Positions 9,304 to 19,780 of a stretch of 64,000 nt of DNA are shown piece after piece (positions within the stretch are counted from its first letter, which is position 1; each line of letters starts with the position of its first letter). The translations under genes and the position numbers were made by a program. Origin of the DNA: Halopseudomonas phragmitis (GTDB lineage Bacteria > Pseudomonadota > Gammaproteobacteria > Pseudomonadales > Pseudomonadaceae). Where the stretch lies: assembly GCF_002056295.1 (NCBI RefSeq), contig NZ_CP020100.1, positions 1,263,501 to 1,327,500 on the forward strand. The letters are read 5' to 3'. The notes under the pieces were generated by a model. The model was not told where the DNA came from. It was given only the letters and a program-made list of their open reading frames with translations, and did no database searches.

Positions 9304-11343
9304 ATGAAAAAGCTCGATTTGCAGATACTGTCCGCCATGCGCGGTAACCGCGCGATCAGTGGCCTGTTCGCCGCGCTGATCCTGTCGTTGCTGCTGCTGT
9401 TCGTGAACTTTTTGTACCTGAACCTCCAGAGTTCCTACGACACCGAATACATCGCGCACGCCGGTGAGCTGCGGGTACTGTCCCAGCAGATTTCCAAGTC
9501 GGCGACCGAAGCGGCGACCGGGACCCAGGAGGCCTTTGGTCTGCTGCTGGAGGCGCGCAATGACTTCCAGGAACGCTGGGGTTATCTGACCGAAGGCCGT
9601 GAGGAAACCGCTCTGCCGGCTGCACCGGCCAGCCTGGCTGACATCATGGGAGCTGCCCAGGCCGACTGGGACAAGGTGCGGACCAATGCTGATGCGATCC
9701 TGGCCAGTCAGCGCACGGTACTGTCGCTGCACGAGGTGGCCATGGTTCTGGCAGATACCATTCCTTACCTGCAGGTCGAGTACGAGGATGTGGTTGATGT
9801 TCTGATCGAAAACCGTACACCGGCTGACCAGGTCGCTATTGCCCAGCGTCAGTCACTGCTGGCTGAACGGATTCTCGGTTCGGTAAACCGGGTACTCAGT
9901 GGTGATGCCGATGCGGTCATGGCAGCTGACAGTTTCGGCCGTGACGCTGCGCTGTTCGGTCGGGTATTGCAGGGCATGTTGACGGGTAATGCGGTGATGG
10001 GCATCGAGCGGGTCGATGATGAGGATGTGCGCGCCCGTCTTGACGAAATCGCCAATCAGTTCAGCTTCGTATCCGACTCAGTGGATGAGATCCTGCTGAC
10101 TTCCCCGGAACTCTATCTGGTGCGTACCGCCGCCAACGAAATCTTCACCGACTCGCAGTCGCTGCTGGATAACACCTCCAGGCTGGCCGATAACTTTGAG
10201 GCACGCAGCAACTCGCGTCTGGCCAATACCCTGCTGGGCTATGTGCTGGCCTTGATCGCGCTGGGCTGCATTCTGTTGATCGGTGTGCAGATGACCCGAG
10301 AGACCCGCCAGCGTCTGGCCGAAACGGCGGAAAAGAACGAACGTAACCAGGCCGCGATTCTGCGTCTGCTCGATGAAATTGCCGACCTTGCCGACGGTGA
10401 CCTGACGGCCGAGGCGACAGTAACCGAGGACTTCACCGGGGCCATCGCCGACTCGATCAACTACTCGATCGACCAACTGCGGGCGCTGGTTCAGACCATT
10501 AACGAAACCGCTCTGCAAGTGGCTACAGCGGCTCAGGAAACCCAGGGCACGGCGATGCATCTGGCCGAGGCGTCCGAACACCAGGCCCAGGAAATTGCCG
10601 GGGCTTCGGCCGCGGTTAACGAGATGGCGGTGTCGATTGATCAGGTATCGGCCAACGCTGCCGAATCGTCAGCGGTAGCGGAGCGCTCGGTAGCCATCGC
10701 CAACAAGGGCAACGAGGTGGTGCAGAACACCATCGTTGGCATGGATACCATTCGCGAACAGATCCAGGATACTTCCAAGCGGATCAAGCGCCTGGGTGAG
10801 TCGTCCCAGGAGATTGGTGACATCGTAAGTCTGATTAACGACATTGCCGACCAGACCAACATCCTGGCCTTGAACGCGGCGATTCAGGCGTCGATGGCCG
10901 GTGATGCTGGCCGAGGCTTCGCGGTGGTAGCCGACGAAGTACAGCGTCTGGCGGAGCGCTCATCGGCGGCGACCAAACAGATTGAGGCGCTGGTTAAAAC
11001 CATTCAGACCGATACCAACGAGGCGGTAATCTCGATGGAGCAAACCACTTCCGAGGTAGTCAGTGGTGCGCGCCTGGCTCAGGACGCGGGTGTGGCCCTG
11101 GAAGAGATCGAGAAGGTATCCACCAGTCTGGCGGCGCTGATTCAGAACATTTCCAACGCTGCCCGTCAGCAGGCCTCGTCCGCAGGTCACATCTCCAACA
11201 CCATGAACGTGATTCAGGAAATCACCTCGCAGACCTCGGCGGGTACCACCGCCACGGCGCGCAGCATCGGTGAGCTGGCCAAGTTGGCCGACGCCATGCG
11301 CCAGTCGGTTGAAGGCTTCACCTTGCCAGACCAAAAGGGCTAG
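9304..11343 (+). CDS. pilJ: Type IV pilus methyl-accepting chemoreceptor PilJ
   Basis: The 679-residue inner-membrane receptor has membrane helix 1 (about residues 19-39), a periplasmic region with two PilJ-type helical modules (about 45-300), helix 2 (about 307-330), a HAMP domain and a cytoplasmic coiled-coil signalling domain whose hairpin tip reads [31 protein letters not shown]. PilJ senses surface contact and pilin and drives ChpA. It is nearly collinear with P. aeruginosa PilJ as I remember it. It begins 81 bases after pilI. Confidence 0.97.
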   Translation: MKKLDLQILSAMRGNRAISGLFAALILSLLLLFVNFLYLNLQSSYDTEYIAHAGELRVLSQQISKSATEAATGTQEAFGLLLEARNDFQERWGYLTEGREETALPAAPASLADIMGAAQADWDKVRTNADAILASQRTVLSLHEVAMVLADTIPYLQVEYEDVVDVLIENRTPADQVAIAQRQSLLAERILGSVNRVLSGDADAVMAADSFGRDAALFGRVLQGMLTGNAVMGIERVDDEDVRARLDEIANQFSFVSDSVDEILLTSPELYLVRTAANEIFTDSQSLLDNTSRLADNFEARSNSRLANTLLGYVLALIALGCILLIGVQMTRETRQRLAETAEKNERNQAAILRLLDEIADLADGDLTAEATVTEDFTGAIADSINYSIDQLRALVQTINETALQVATAAQETQGTAMHLAEASEHQAQEIAGASAAVNEMAVSIDQVSANAAESSAVAERSVAIANKGNEVVQNTIVGMDTIREQIQDTSKRIKRLGESSQEIGDIVSLINDIADQTNILALNAAIQASMAGDAGRGFAVVADEVQRLAERSSAATKQIEALVKTIQTDTNEAVISMEQTTSEVVSGARLAQDAGVALEEIEKVSTSLAALIQNISNAARQQASSAGHISNTMNVIQEITSQTSAGTTATARSIGELAKLADAMRQSVEGFTLPDQKG

Positions 11344-11402
11344 TCTGAAAGACGGGGCGCCGGCTTGGCGACCCCGCTGCCGGCGTCAGCGAGGGGTACA
11401 AG

Positions 11403-12287
11403 GTGCAAAAACAACCCAACTGGTCATTGCAGCAACTGCCGGATATGGACAGCCATCAGTTTAACCAATGGCAAACGCTGCTGGAAAATCGCACAGGCGT
11501 CTGTGTCAGCGCGCAGCGCAAGCTGTTCCTGCAGACCAGCCTGGGTATGCGCATGCGTGAGTTGGGGATCGATGATTACCAGCACTACTACGAGCATGTG
11601 ACCCAAGGGCCGGTCGGCGCGGTGGAGTGGTCGACCTTGATTGATCGGCTGACCGTGCGTGAAACCAGTTTTATGCGCCACCGACCATCATTTGACTGCG
11701 TGGCTCGCTATCTGACCCAGCGTCTGGCGCAGCGGCCTGCCGGCCAGCCCTTGCAGCTCTGGAGTGTTGGCTGTGCCAGTGGTGAGGAAGCCTACTCGCT
11801 GGCGATGGTGGCCGAGCGTAGTCTGCAAGCCCATGGCCGCGCTGCGCGCGACTACGGGGTCTGGGCGACCGACATCAGTGCGCGGGCCCTGGAGCAGGGT
11901 AGGCAGGCTCGTTATGCCCAGAGCCGCATGACCCAGTTGCAAGTCCCCGAGCGTGATACCTGGCTGCGCCCGCTGGAGGATGGCAGCTATGAGGTAGTCG
12001 CCAATCTGCGCGAACGGGTGTGCTTCAGTCGGTTGAATATTCTTGAACTTGCCCAGGCTCCGATCCGGGACCTGGACGTCATCTTTTGTCAGAACCTGCT
12101 CATCTATTTCCGCCGTTGGCGTCGGCGCGACCTGCTCAACCTGATGGCCCGGCGCTTGGCTCCGGGCGGCATGCTGGTGATCGGATTGGGTGAGATCGTG
12201 GACTGGAACAATCCCCTGCTCGAGCGGGTACCCGATGACCGGGTACAGGCCTATGTGCGCCGGGATGGTATGGAATCTCTGGAGTGA
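11403..12287 (+). CDS. pilK: CheR-type methyltransferase PilK
   Basis: The 294-residue SAM-dependent methyltransferase of the CheR family is predicted to methylate glutamates of PilJ. The CheR N-terminal helical region is followed by the SAM-binding motif WSVGCASGEEAYSLAM and by the DLDVIFCQNLLIYF segment. Translation probably begins at GTG 11403, preceded by GAGGGG at a normal distance; no ATG fits as well. The stop lies 2 bases before the chpA ATG. Confidence 0.95.
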   Translation: MQKQPNWSLQQLPDMDSHQFNQWQTLLENRTGVCVSAQRKLFLQTSLGMRMRELGIDDYQHYYEHVTQGPVGAVEWSTLIDRLTVRETSFMRHRPSFDCVARYLTQRLAQRPAGQPLQLWSVGCASGEEAYSLAMVAERSLQAHGRAARDYGVWATDISARALEQGRQARYAQSRMTQLQVPERDTWLRPLEDGSYEVVANLRERVCFSRLNILELAQAPIRDLDVIFCQNLLIYFRRWRRRDLLNLMARRLAPGGMLVIGLGEIVDWNNPLLERVPDDRVQAYVRRDGMESLE

Positions 12288-12289
12288 AT

Positions 12290-15200
12290 ATGGCTGATCG
12301 GCATGATTATGTCGCCCTCGACTGGGTCAAAGGCGAAATTTCCGAGACGCTTAACCAGGCCCGCCAGGCCCTGGAAGCCTTTGTCGAGACGCCTGAGGAT
12401 TCTACGCGTCTGCGCTTTTGCCTGACCTATATTCATCAGGTCCATGGCACCTTGCAGATGGTCGAGTTTTACGGTGCGGCGCTGCTGGCCGAGGAAATGG
12501 AAAAGCTGGCCCAGGCGCTGATGAGTGGTGTGGCCAGACGTGATGGCGAGGCGCTTGATGTCCTGATGCAGGCCATCCTGCAAATGCCGACCTATCTGGA
12601 CCGTGTCCAAAGTGGTCGGCGTGACCTGCCATTGGTGCTGCTGCCGTTGCTCAATGACATGCGCACGGCGCGGGGCGAGAAACTGTTGTCGGAAAATGCC
12701 CTGTTCAGCCCGGAAATCGAGGTGGCCGGACAAGCCGAATCGTCCAGCGCCGAGGTGTTTGATGCCGGCGCGGTGCGCCAGTTGCGCAAGTTGCGTCAGG
12801 CGCTGCAGATGTTGCAGGCCAATATCATTCGTGAGCAGGACATGCCATCCAGTTGCCGGCAACTGGGCAAGGTTTTTGCCAGGCTGGAAATACTGTGTCG
12901 TGGCCGTCCGCACGCCGAGCTATGGACCATCTTTGCCGGGCTGGCCGAGGGCCTGGAGTACGGCAGCATCGACAACGGCGCCTCGGTGCGTCAGCTTCTG
13001 CGTCAGGCTGACCGCGAATTGCGTCAGTTGCAGGATCAGGCCAGTGAGCCTGAATTGCCGCCACCGCCGCCGGAGCTGATTCGCAATCTGCTGTTCTACG
13101 TGGCAAAGAGTCCGGGCGGCAGCCCGCGTCTGGATGCGCTCAAACAGCGCTATCAGTTGCAGGCCTTATTGAGTGATGCCGACCGCGCGGCCCAGGCCAG
13201 CGGCAGTCGGCTGGTAGGGCCGGATCGCAGTGCACTGCATTCGGTGGTGTTGGCCCTCAACGAAGAACTGCTGCAGGTCAAGGATCAGCTTGATCTGTTT
13301 GTCCGTGGTGATCGTAGCCAGCCGGATACGCTGGCCGGACTGCTGCCGACCATGAAACAGATCGCCGATACCCTGGCCATGCTCGGCCTGGGGCAGCCGC
13401 GCCGGGTGCTGGGTGAGCAGATCGAGCGTCTGCAGCAACTGGTAGGCGGGTCGGCTGAGATCAATGATACGGCCTTGATGGATGTCGCTGGTGGGTTACT
13501 GTTTGTCGAAGCCAGCTTGCAGGGTATTGCCGGCCTGGAGCGACAGGATGGCAGCGATGCGGCAGCGGGTGAAGAGGCACACCGCCTGGCGGTGGCCAGA
13601 GACATGCTGCATGTCCAGCAGCAGGTGGTGACAGAGGCGCGCAACGCTCTGGAGCAGACTCGTGAGGCGATCAATGCCTTTATCGCCAACCAGTGGGATC
13701 ATGCACATCTGGCCCCGGTCGATGATTTGCTCAACAGCATTCGTGGTGGTCTGGCCATGTTGCCGCTGGAGCGTGCAGCCCAGGCGATAGCGCTGTGTCG
13801 GCGTTATATCAACGAGCGGTTGCTGGCCGAGCGACGGATTCCGGACTGGGTTTCGCTGGATGCCCTAGCTGATGTGATCACCAGCATCGACTATTACCTG
13901 GAGCGGCTGGCTGAAGACGATACCGAACGCAGTGACGGTATTCTCGCCGTGGCTGAAGAACGGTTGAAGAGTCTGGGCTTTGATCCGGCTGCGCCGTTCG
14001 AGCCGCAGGCCGAACCGGAAACTCCACAGGCCGAGGCTGAGCCGGTCAGCAGCGCAGTGCCCGAGTCCGAGCCTGACGAGCAGGACGACGAGCTGGACGC
14101 CGAACTGGTGGAAATCTTCGTCGAAGAAGCTGGCGAGGTACTTGAGACTCTGGCCGAGTTCACGCCGCAATGGCAGGCCGACCCCGAAGATCGCAAGCCC
14201 CTGGCTGAGGTCCGACGGGCGTTCCACACCCTCAAGGGCAGTGGGCGGATGGTCAAGGCGACGATCCTGGCCGAGCTGGCCTGGTCGGTTGAGAACATGC
14301 TCAACCGGGTGATCGACCGCAGTATCGAACTCGGCGATGAGGTCTTCCAGGTAGTTAACGCCGTGCGCGCATTGATGCCGCAACTGGTCGAGGACTTCGC
14401 TGGCGGCGTTCAGCAGGCGCTTCCTGAGGTAAGCCGCTTGAGCGCCTGGGCCGATGCCTTGTCGCAAGGCGAAACCGGGGTTGAACTGTACTCATCTGAG
14501 TCCATGGCGGCGGTTGAGTCTGAGCCGCAGGCTGAAATGCTCACAGAGTCGCTGCCTGATCCGTTGCCAGTGATTGAGAGCGAAGAGCTTGAGCTGACCG
14601 ACAGGGTGGAGACAGCCGGTGATGGGGATGAGCTGCCGGTTATCGAGTTTGACAGCGAGCCCGAGCCCGAAGCTGAGTCCGCTGTGGCGCAACTGCCCGC
14701 GGATGAGTCGTCGGGCATGGACCCGATCCTGCTGGAAATCTTTCGCAACGAGGCGCTGGCCCACCTGGAGCAGGTCGAGAGCTTTGTCGCTCAGTGCGCC
14801 CAAGGCTTGCCGCGTCCGGCCAGTGATGCCCTGCAGCGCGCCCTGCACACCCTCAAGGGCAGCGCTCATATGGCGGGTATCCAGCCGATTGCCCAATTGG
14901 CGACTCCGCTGGAAAAACTGATCAAGGACTTCAAGGCCAATCTGGTTCCGGTTGAACAGCCGCTGGTGGAACTGTTGTGTGATGCGCTGGCGCTGATCCG
15001 GGTCGGTATTGCGCAACTGGATCACGCCCCGCAACAGCCGATTGCCGGCACCGAGGCGTTGCTGGTCCGGGTCAGGGAGCTACACGAACAGGGCATGAAA
15101 GCCCGCGACGCCAGCCGCGCCGACCTGGAAAGTGGCCGGGCCGATGCTGGTCTGCTGTCAATTTTCCTCACCGAAGGGGTTGAGTTGCTGCTGGATGCCG

Positions 15201-18200
15201 GTGACCAGTTGCAGGCCGATCCGCACAGCATCGACAGTCAGGCCCTGGTCGGCAGCCTCCGGGCGTTGGGTGAGGTGGCCGGAGAGGTCGATCTGGAAGC
15301 GATCGAGCAGCTATGTCAGGCGCTTGAGGATGTACATGGGGCGCTGTATAGCGGGCAACTGACGCAAGAGCAGGTTGACTGGCCGGTGCTGGCCGAGGCG
15401 CACGAGCGCTTGATCACCATGATGGATCAGGTCGCCGCGCATCAGCACGTGGCCTCGGCGCAGGCCGAGATCGAAGCCTTGCAGGGGCTGCTGCGTTCGG
15501 CGCGCCCGGAGCCGGCGATGCCCCTGGGGAATGCCTGGCACCCGGAGCAGGCCGGTACTGATCCGGAGCTGGTCGAGATCTTCCTTGAGGAAGCGCAGGA
15601 AATCATCGACAGCGCCGCTGCCAGCTTGCAGCAGTGGCTGGCCGACACTGACAACACCCTGGCGGTGGAAGCCCTGCAGCGTGATCTGCACACGCTCAAG
15701 GGTGGTGCGCGCATGGCCGAAATTCGCCCGGTGGGTGATCTGGCGCACGAACTGGAGTATCTCTACGAGGGGTTGGGTAACCAGCGTTACCAGCCTAGTG
15801 CCGGGCTGGCCGATCTGCTGCACGCCTGCCATGACAGTCTGGCGGAAATGGTTGAAGGCGTGGTTGCCAATCGGGCGATTGACGATGGTCAGGCGCTGAT
15901 TGCCTGCATTCGTGCGTTCCGCGTTGACCCGGAGCAGCCGCCCAGACTGCCCGAACAATCGCGTGCAGCTGCGCCGTCGGCCAAACCCAGCGAGCCGGTG
16001 CCAGTTGCGCCAGCCCCGGCACCGAGCTTGCCGGGCATGTTGCAGATGTTCCTCGAGGAAGGCCGCGATCTGTTGCTGCCGTGCGATGAACTGTTGGCCC
16101 GGCGCGACGAATCGGCAGCCAGTCAGGAGCTGTCGCACCGACTGCAAACCTTCAAGGGCAGTGCCCGTCTGGCCGGCCAGCATACTCTGGCCGAGCAGGC
16201 TAAGGGCCTGGAGCAGGCTTTGAGTGGCGGCGCCAGTGACGAGTCGCTGTATCAGGCGCTGGCGCAATTGCAAAATGGCCTGGAACTGCTGGCCGGACAG
16301 GACGAAGAGCCGGCACCGGTGGTATGGACTCCGATGCCTGTCGAGCCTGCACCGGCTGCGGCGTTGCCGACGGTCGCTGAGCCCGAACAGCCAACCCTGG
16401 CCGAGGTCAAGGCACTGCTGCGCCAGGCCATGGAGGCCGGTGAGCCGGCTCAGAGTAACGGCAGTCGTGGCGGCGCCCAGGAAAGTGTCAAGGTCTCGGC
16501 CAGCCTGCTTGAGGAGTTGGTCAACCTGGCCGGTGAAACCTCGATCTTTCGTGGCCGGATCGAACAGCAGGTCAATGACCTGAGCCAGACCTTGGGCGAT
16601 GTGGAAAGTACCATCGAGCGGGTACGTGACCAGCTCCGGCGTCTGGACATGGAAACCCAGGCGCAGATTCTATCCCGTCACCATGAGGAAACCGGCCAGG
16701 ATTACGATGAATTCGACCCGCTGGAGATGGACCGTTACTCGCAGCTCCAGCAATTGTCGCGCTCGTTGTTCGAGTCGGCTTCCGACTTGCTCGACCTGAA
16801 GGAAACTCTGGCTAGCCGTGCGCGAGATGCCGAAACCCTGCTGATGCAGCAGGCCCGGGTCAATACCGAGCTGCAGGAAGGCCTCATGCGTACTCGCATG
16901 GTGCCATTCGACCGGCTGCTGCCGCGTTTGCGCAGGGTTGTGCGCCAGGTGTCCTCTGAGCTGGGCAAGCAGGTCGAGCTGCAGGTCGACAATGCCGAAG
17001 GCGAAATGGATCGCAGCGTTCTGGAACGGATGATTGGTCCGCTTGAGCACATGCTGCGCAACGCCATCGACCACGGCATTGAGTTGCCCGGCAAGCGTCT
17101 GGAGAGCGGCAAGCCCGAACAGGGGCAGATCGCCCTGGATTTGCGCCGCGAGGGTGGTGATATCGTCCTGACCCTGGCTGATGATGGTGCCGGTATCCGG
17201 CTTGAGGCGGTGCGCCAGAAAGCCATTGAGCGCGGTCTGATGGATGCCGATGCCGACCTCAGCGATCAGGAAGTGCTGCAGTTTATTCTGGAGGCGGGCT
17301 TTTCGACTGCCGAGCAGGTGACCCAGATTTCCGGCCGCGGGGTCGGCATGGATGTGGTCAATGCCGAGGTCAAGCAACTGGGTGGCAGCATGCTGCTGGC
17401 AACCGAGCCGGGCCAGGGCACGACCTTTACCATTCGTCTGCCGTTTACCGTATCGGTCAACCGTGCGCTGATGGTGTATTCGGGTGAAGACCTGTATGCC
17501 ATTCCGCTTAACACTGTAGAGGGTATCGTGCGGGTCTCCGGCTATGAACTGGAGGCCTATTACGCTCCGGATGCGCCGCCGTTCGAATATGCCGGCAAGC
17601 GCTATGACCTGCGCTACCTGGGGGATCTGCTGGTAACCGGCCAGCAACCCAAATTGAGCGGCCACAGCCTGCCGTTGCCGGTGATCCTGGTACGCAGTGC
17701 CGAGCACAGTGTGGCGGTTCAGGTCGACGCGCTGGCTGGCTCGCGCGAGATCGTGGTAAAGGGGCTGGGCAAACAGTTCGCCGTGGTGCCAGGGATCTCC
17801 GGCGCCACCATTCTGGGTGACGGCCGGGTCGTGGTGATTCTTGACCTGTTGGCGGTGATCCGTGCCCAGCAGGCCCACTCTCAACTGCATCCGCTTGTTG
17901 CGCAGGACGCCGATGAACTGATTGAGGAGCGTCCAACGCTGGTCATGGTGGTAGATGACTCGATCACCGTGCGCAAAGTTACTTCGCGTCTGCTGGAGCG
18001 GCACGGAATGGAGGCGGTAACCGCCAAGGACGGGGTCGAGGCCATCGCCAAATTGCAGGAAATTCAACCGGATTTGGTGCTGTTGGATATCGAGATGCCG
18101 CGTATGGATGGCTTTGAGGTTGCTACTTTGATCCGCCACGACGAGCGCCTGCGGGACCTGCCGATCATTATGATCACCTCGCGTACCGGGGAGAAACACC

Positions 18201-18304
18201 GCGAGCGGGCACTGTCGATCGGGGTCAATGATTATCTCGGCAAACCCTATCAGGAAGCGCAATTGCTCGAACGGATCGAAGCGCTGGTCGCCGAACGTGG
18301 CTGA
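12290..18304 (+). CDS. chpA: Pil-Chp hybrid histidine kinase ChpA (short form)
   Basis: The CheA-like kinase has 2004 residues from the ATG at 12290, which is preceded by GGAG and gives the expected MADRHDYVALDWVKGE N-terminus; the GTG two codons earlier is less likely. In order: a degenerate first phosphotransfer module (HQVHG near 48), canonical Hpt boxes with HTLKG near 645, 851 and 1132, and a module reading QTFKG near 1284, where Gln replaces the phosphorylatable His. Then come the dimerisation segment (about 1400), the HATPase core (HMLRNAIDHG near 1585, DDGAGI, SGRGVGMDVV near 1681), a CheW domain (about 1720-1860) and a C-terminal receiver (VDDS near 1888, LLDIEMPRMDG). P. aeruginosa ChpA has about 2470 residues, so this one has fewer phosphotransfer modules. 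Confidence 0.96.
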   Translation: MADRHDYVALDWVKGEISETLNQARQALEAFVETPEDSTRLRFCLTYIHQVHGTLQMVEFYGAALLAEEMEKLAQALMSGVARRDGEALDVLMQAILQMPTYLDRVQSGRRDLPLVLLPLLNDMRTARGEKLLSENALFSPEIEVAGQAESSSAEVFDAGAVRQLRKLRQALQMLQANIIREQDMPSSCRQLGKVFARLEILCRGRPHAELWTIFAGLAEGLEYGSIDNGASVRQLLRQADRELRQLQDQASEPELPPPPPELIRNLLFYVAKSPGGSPRLDALKQRYQLQALLSDADRAAQASGSRLVGPDRSALHSVVLALNEELLQVKDQLDLFVRGDRSQPDTLAGLLPTMKQIADTLAMLGLGQPRRVLGEQIERLQQLVGGSAEINDTALMDVAGGLLFVEASLQGIAGLERQDGSDAAAGEEAHRLAVARDMLHVQQQVVTEARNALEQTREAINAFIANQWDHAHLAPVDDLLNSIRGGLAMLPLERAAQAIALCRRYINERLLAERRIPDWVSLDALADVITSIDYYLERLAEDDTERSDGILAVAEERLKSLGFDPAAPFEPQAEPETPQAEAEPVSSAVPESEPDEQDDELDAELVEIFVEEAGEVLETLAEFTPQWQADPEDRKPLAEVRRAFHTLKGSGRMVKATILAELAWSVENMLNRVIDRSIELGDEVFQVVNAVRALMPQLVEDFAGGVQQALPEVSRLSAWADALSQGETGVELYSSESMAAVESEPQAEMLTESLPDPLPVIESEELELTDRVETAGDGDELPVIEFDSEPEPEAESAVAQLPADESSGMDPILLEIFRNEALAHLEQVESFVAQCAQGLPRPASDALQRALHTLKGSAHMAGIQPIAQLATPLEKLIKDFKANLVPVEQPLVELLCDALALIRVGIAQLDHAPQQPIAGTEALLVRVRELHEQGMKARDASRADLESGRADAGLLSIFLTEGVELLLDAGDQLQADPHSIDSQALVGSLRALGEVAGEVDLEAIEQLCQALEDVHGALYSGQLTQEQVDWPVLAEAHERLITMMDQVAAHQHVASAQAEIEALQGLLRSARPEPAMPLGNAWHPEQAGTDPELVEIFLEEAQEIIDSAAASLQQWLADTDNTLAVEALQRDLHTLKGGARMAEIRPVGDLAHELEYLYEGLGNQRYQPSAGLADLLHACHDSLAEMVEGVVANRAIDDGQALIACIRAFRVDPEQPPRLPEQSRAAAPSAKPSEPVPVAPAPAPSLPGMLQMFLEEGRDLLLPCDELLARRDESAASQELSHRLQTFKGSARLAGQHTLAEQAKGLEQALSGGASDESLYQALAQLQNGLELLAGQDEEPAPVVWTPMPVEPAPAAALPTVAEPEQPTLAEVKALLRQAMEAGEPAQSNGSRGGAQESVKVSASLLEELVNLAGETSIFRGRIEQQVNDLSQTLGDVESTIERVRDQLRRLDMETQAQILSRHHEETGQDYDEFDPLEMDRYSQLQQLSRSLFESASDLLDLKETLASRARDAETLLMQQARVNTELQEGLMRTRMVPFDRLLPRLRRVVRQVSSELGKQVELQVDNAEGEMDRSVLERMIGPLEHMLRNAIDHGIELPGKRLESGKPEQGQIALDLRREGGDIVLTLADDGAGIRLEAVRQKAIERGLMDADADLSDQEVLQFILEAGFSTAEQVTQISGRGVGMDVVNAEVKQLGGSMLLATEPGQGTTFTIRLPFTVSVNRALMVYSGEDLYAIPLNTVEGIVRVSGYELEAYYAPDAPPFEYAGKRYDLRYLGDLLVTGQQPKLSGHSLPLPVILVRSAEHSVAVQVDALAGSREIVVKGLGKQFAVVPGISGATILGDGRVVVILDLLAVIRAQQAHSQLHPLVAQDADELIEERPTLVMVVDDSITVRKVTSRLLERHGMEAVTAKDGVEAIAKLQEIQPDLVLLDIEMPRMDGFEVATLIRHDERLRDLPIIMITSRTGEKHRERALSIGVNDYLGKPYQEAQLLERIEALVAERG

Positions 18305-19262
18305 TAGCGCCGGGCGCATTGCTCTGCTGGTCAGCCAGGAGCGACGGCGTCAGCATTTGTACCAGAGCCTGAGCAGTTTCGGCTATCAGGTGGTGTTTGC
18401 CGAACCGCCGGCCCAGCTCGCACGGCGGGCGTTGCAGCAGGTGGCGACCGATGCCTGGCTGGTCGAGCTGGCCGACGAGTCGCCCTTGGCAGACTGGTTG
18501 CTGGAGTACAGCCAGGTGCCGGTGCTGTTTGGCGCTGGCGAGATCCCCGAATCTGACAGTGACGATTATCGGCGCTGGCTACGCCGCCTGTATGGCAAGC
18601 TGTTGCCGCTGCTGGGGCCACCGCCAGGCGGAACGCCGGCCTGCCTCAGCATGTTGCCCACGGCTCCGGTTGGAGACAATGCCCGCTGCGTCTGGGTGTT
18701 GGGGGCTTCGCTCGGCGGGCCGGCGGCGGTCAAGAGCTTCCTTGATGCCTTGCCGGCTGACCTGCCGATCGCTTTCATCTATGCCCAGCATATTGACCCG
18801 GCGTTTGAGCAGCAGTTGCCGCAAATCCTTGGCCGGCATAATCGCTGGCGGATTATCAACTGTCGCCAGGGTGCCCGGTTGCATGATGGCGAGGTCTTGG
18901 TGGCACCGATTGGCCGGCGTCTGCGTTTTGGCCCGGGAGGGCATCTGCGTCTGCTCGATGAACCCTGGCCTGGCCCCTATCAGCCCTCGATTGAGGCCCT
19001 GCTGGATGAGGTGGCGGCCAGTTTTTCTCCCGCCTGTGGAGCGATCATCTTCAGTGGCATGGGTGAAGATGGCGTAGCCGCTTGCGGTCGTCTGCGTCAG
19101 CAAGGCGTCGAGGTTTGGACCCAAAGTGCCGAGACGGCAGCTTGCGCGACCATGCCCGGAGCGGTTCAGCAGGCGGGTTTCAGTCATTTTCACGGCTCCC
19201 CGGTGGAGCTGGCCAGTGCATTGCAGCGCTGGTTGCAACAGGAATGGCCGCTGGCCCTGTAG
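18297..19262 (+). CDS. chpB: CheB-type methylesterase ChpB
   Basis: The 321-residue predicted receptor glutamate methylesterase acts on PilJ. The catalytic triad is visible as Ser138 (GASLGG), His165 (QHID) and Asp258 (GMGEDG). The N-terminal 110 residues occupy the receiver position but lack the acidic pocket of a true CheY domain. I chose GTG 18297 (VADSAGRIALL), which overlaps the chpA end by 8 bases; an ATG further upstream would lie deep inside chpA. Confidence 0.93.
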   Translation: MADSAGRIALLVSQERRRQHLYQSLSSFGYQVVFAEPPAQLARRALQQVATDAWLVELADESPLADWLLEYSQVPVLFGAGEIPESDSDDYRRWLRRLYGKLLPLLGPPPGGTPACLSMLPTAPVGDNARCVWVLGASLGGPAAVKSFLDALPADLPIAFIYAQHIDPAFEQQLPQILGRHNRWRIINCRQGARLHDGEVLVAPIGRRLRFGPGGHLRLLDEPWPGPYQPSIEALLDEVAASFSPACGAIIFSGMGEDGVAACGRLRQQGVEVWTQSAETAACATMPGAVQQAGFSHFHGSPVELASALQRWLQQEWPLAL

Positions 19263-19294
19263 CCGGCGCTCACCAACCCAGGAGGACAGTCCGC

Positions 19295-19771
19295 ATGGCG
19301 GATGCGCTGGAAAGTCTCAATGGTTTGATCGTGCCGCTGGCCGAACAACCTCTGCTGTTACCCAACGTTGCCGTGGCCGAACTGGTCGGCTATCGGCTTA
19401 CCCAGCCTGCCGAACAGGGGCCTGACTGGTTTCTTGGCTGGACTCGCTGGCGTGAGCAGCAGGTACCGCTGATCGATCCGGAGCGGCTGCTGCAGCAGAA
19501 GCCGCTGACAACCGAGCGCCCAGCTCCCCGGGTGCTGGTGCTCAACGCCCTGGGTCGCCATGCCGGGCTGGGTTTCATCGGCCTGCGAGTGTACGGTATC
19601 CCCCGCTCGCGCAAGGTTCTGCGCGGCGAGATTGAAACTGCCGGGCCGGCCAGCACCTATGTCCAGCAGCCAGTCCATCTGGCCGAAGAAAGTCAGGCGT
19701 TGTTAATTCCTGACCTGCTGGCCATCGAGCAGTCGTTGGTCGAGGCCGGGCTGGTCAACGCGCGGGCCTGA
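19295..19771 (+). CDS. chpC: CheW-like protein ChpC
   Basis: The 158-residue CheW-domain protein is a second adaptor of the Pil-Chp system, proposed to couple other receptors to ChpA. The CheW-type block is WTRWREQQVPLIDPERLL. The ATG at 19295 follows AGGAGG at ideal spacing, 32 bases after chpB. P. aeruginosa continues with chpD and chpE, but here the next genes are envZ-ompR on the other strand, so the cluster ends at chpC. Confidence 0.9.
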   Translation: MADALESLNGLIVPLAEQPLLLPNVAVAELVGYRLTQPAEQGPDWFLGWTRWREQQVPLIDPERLLQQKPLTTERPAPRVLVLNALGRHAGLGFIGLRVYGIPRSRKVLRGEIETAGPASTYVQQPVHLAEESQALLIPDLLAIEQSLVEAGLVNARA

Positions 19772-19779
19772 GCCCGCGC
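19760..19779. terminator. GC hairpin between convergent chpC and envZ
   Basis: GCGCGGGC and GCCCGCGC form a perfect 8-bp stem with a CTGA loop. The loop contains the chpC stop codon, and the hairpin ends one base before the envZ stop. There is no clear T-tract in either direction, so it is a possible but weak bidirectional stop. Confidence 0.3.
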
Positions 19780-19780
19780 C

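Noticed and set aside
16670..18319. 549-codon open frame on the minus strand inside chpA
   Set aside because: It is antisense to the kinase core, CheW and receiver domains of ChpA, which are fully conserved; no start signal or domain is seen.
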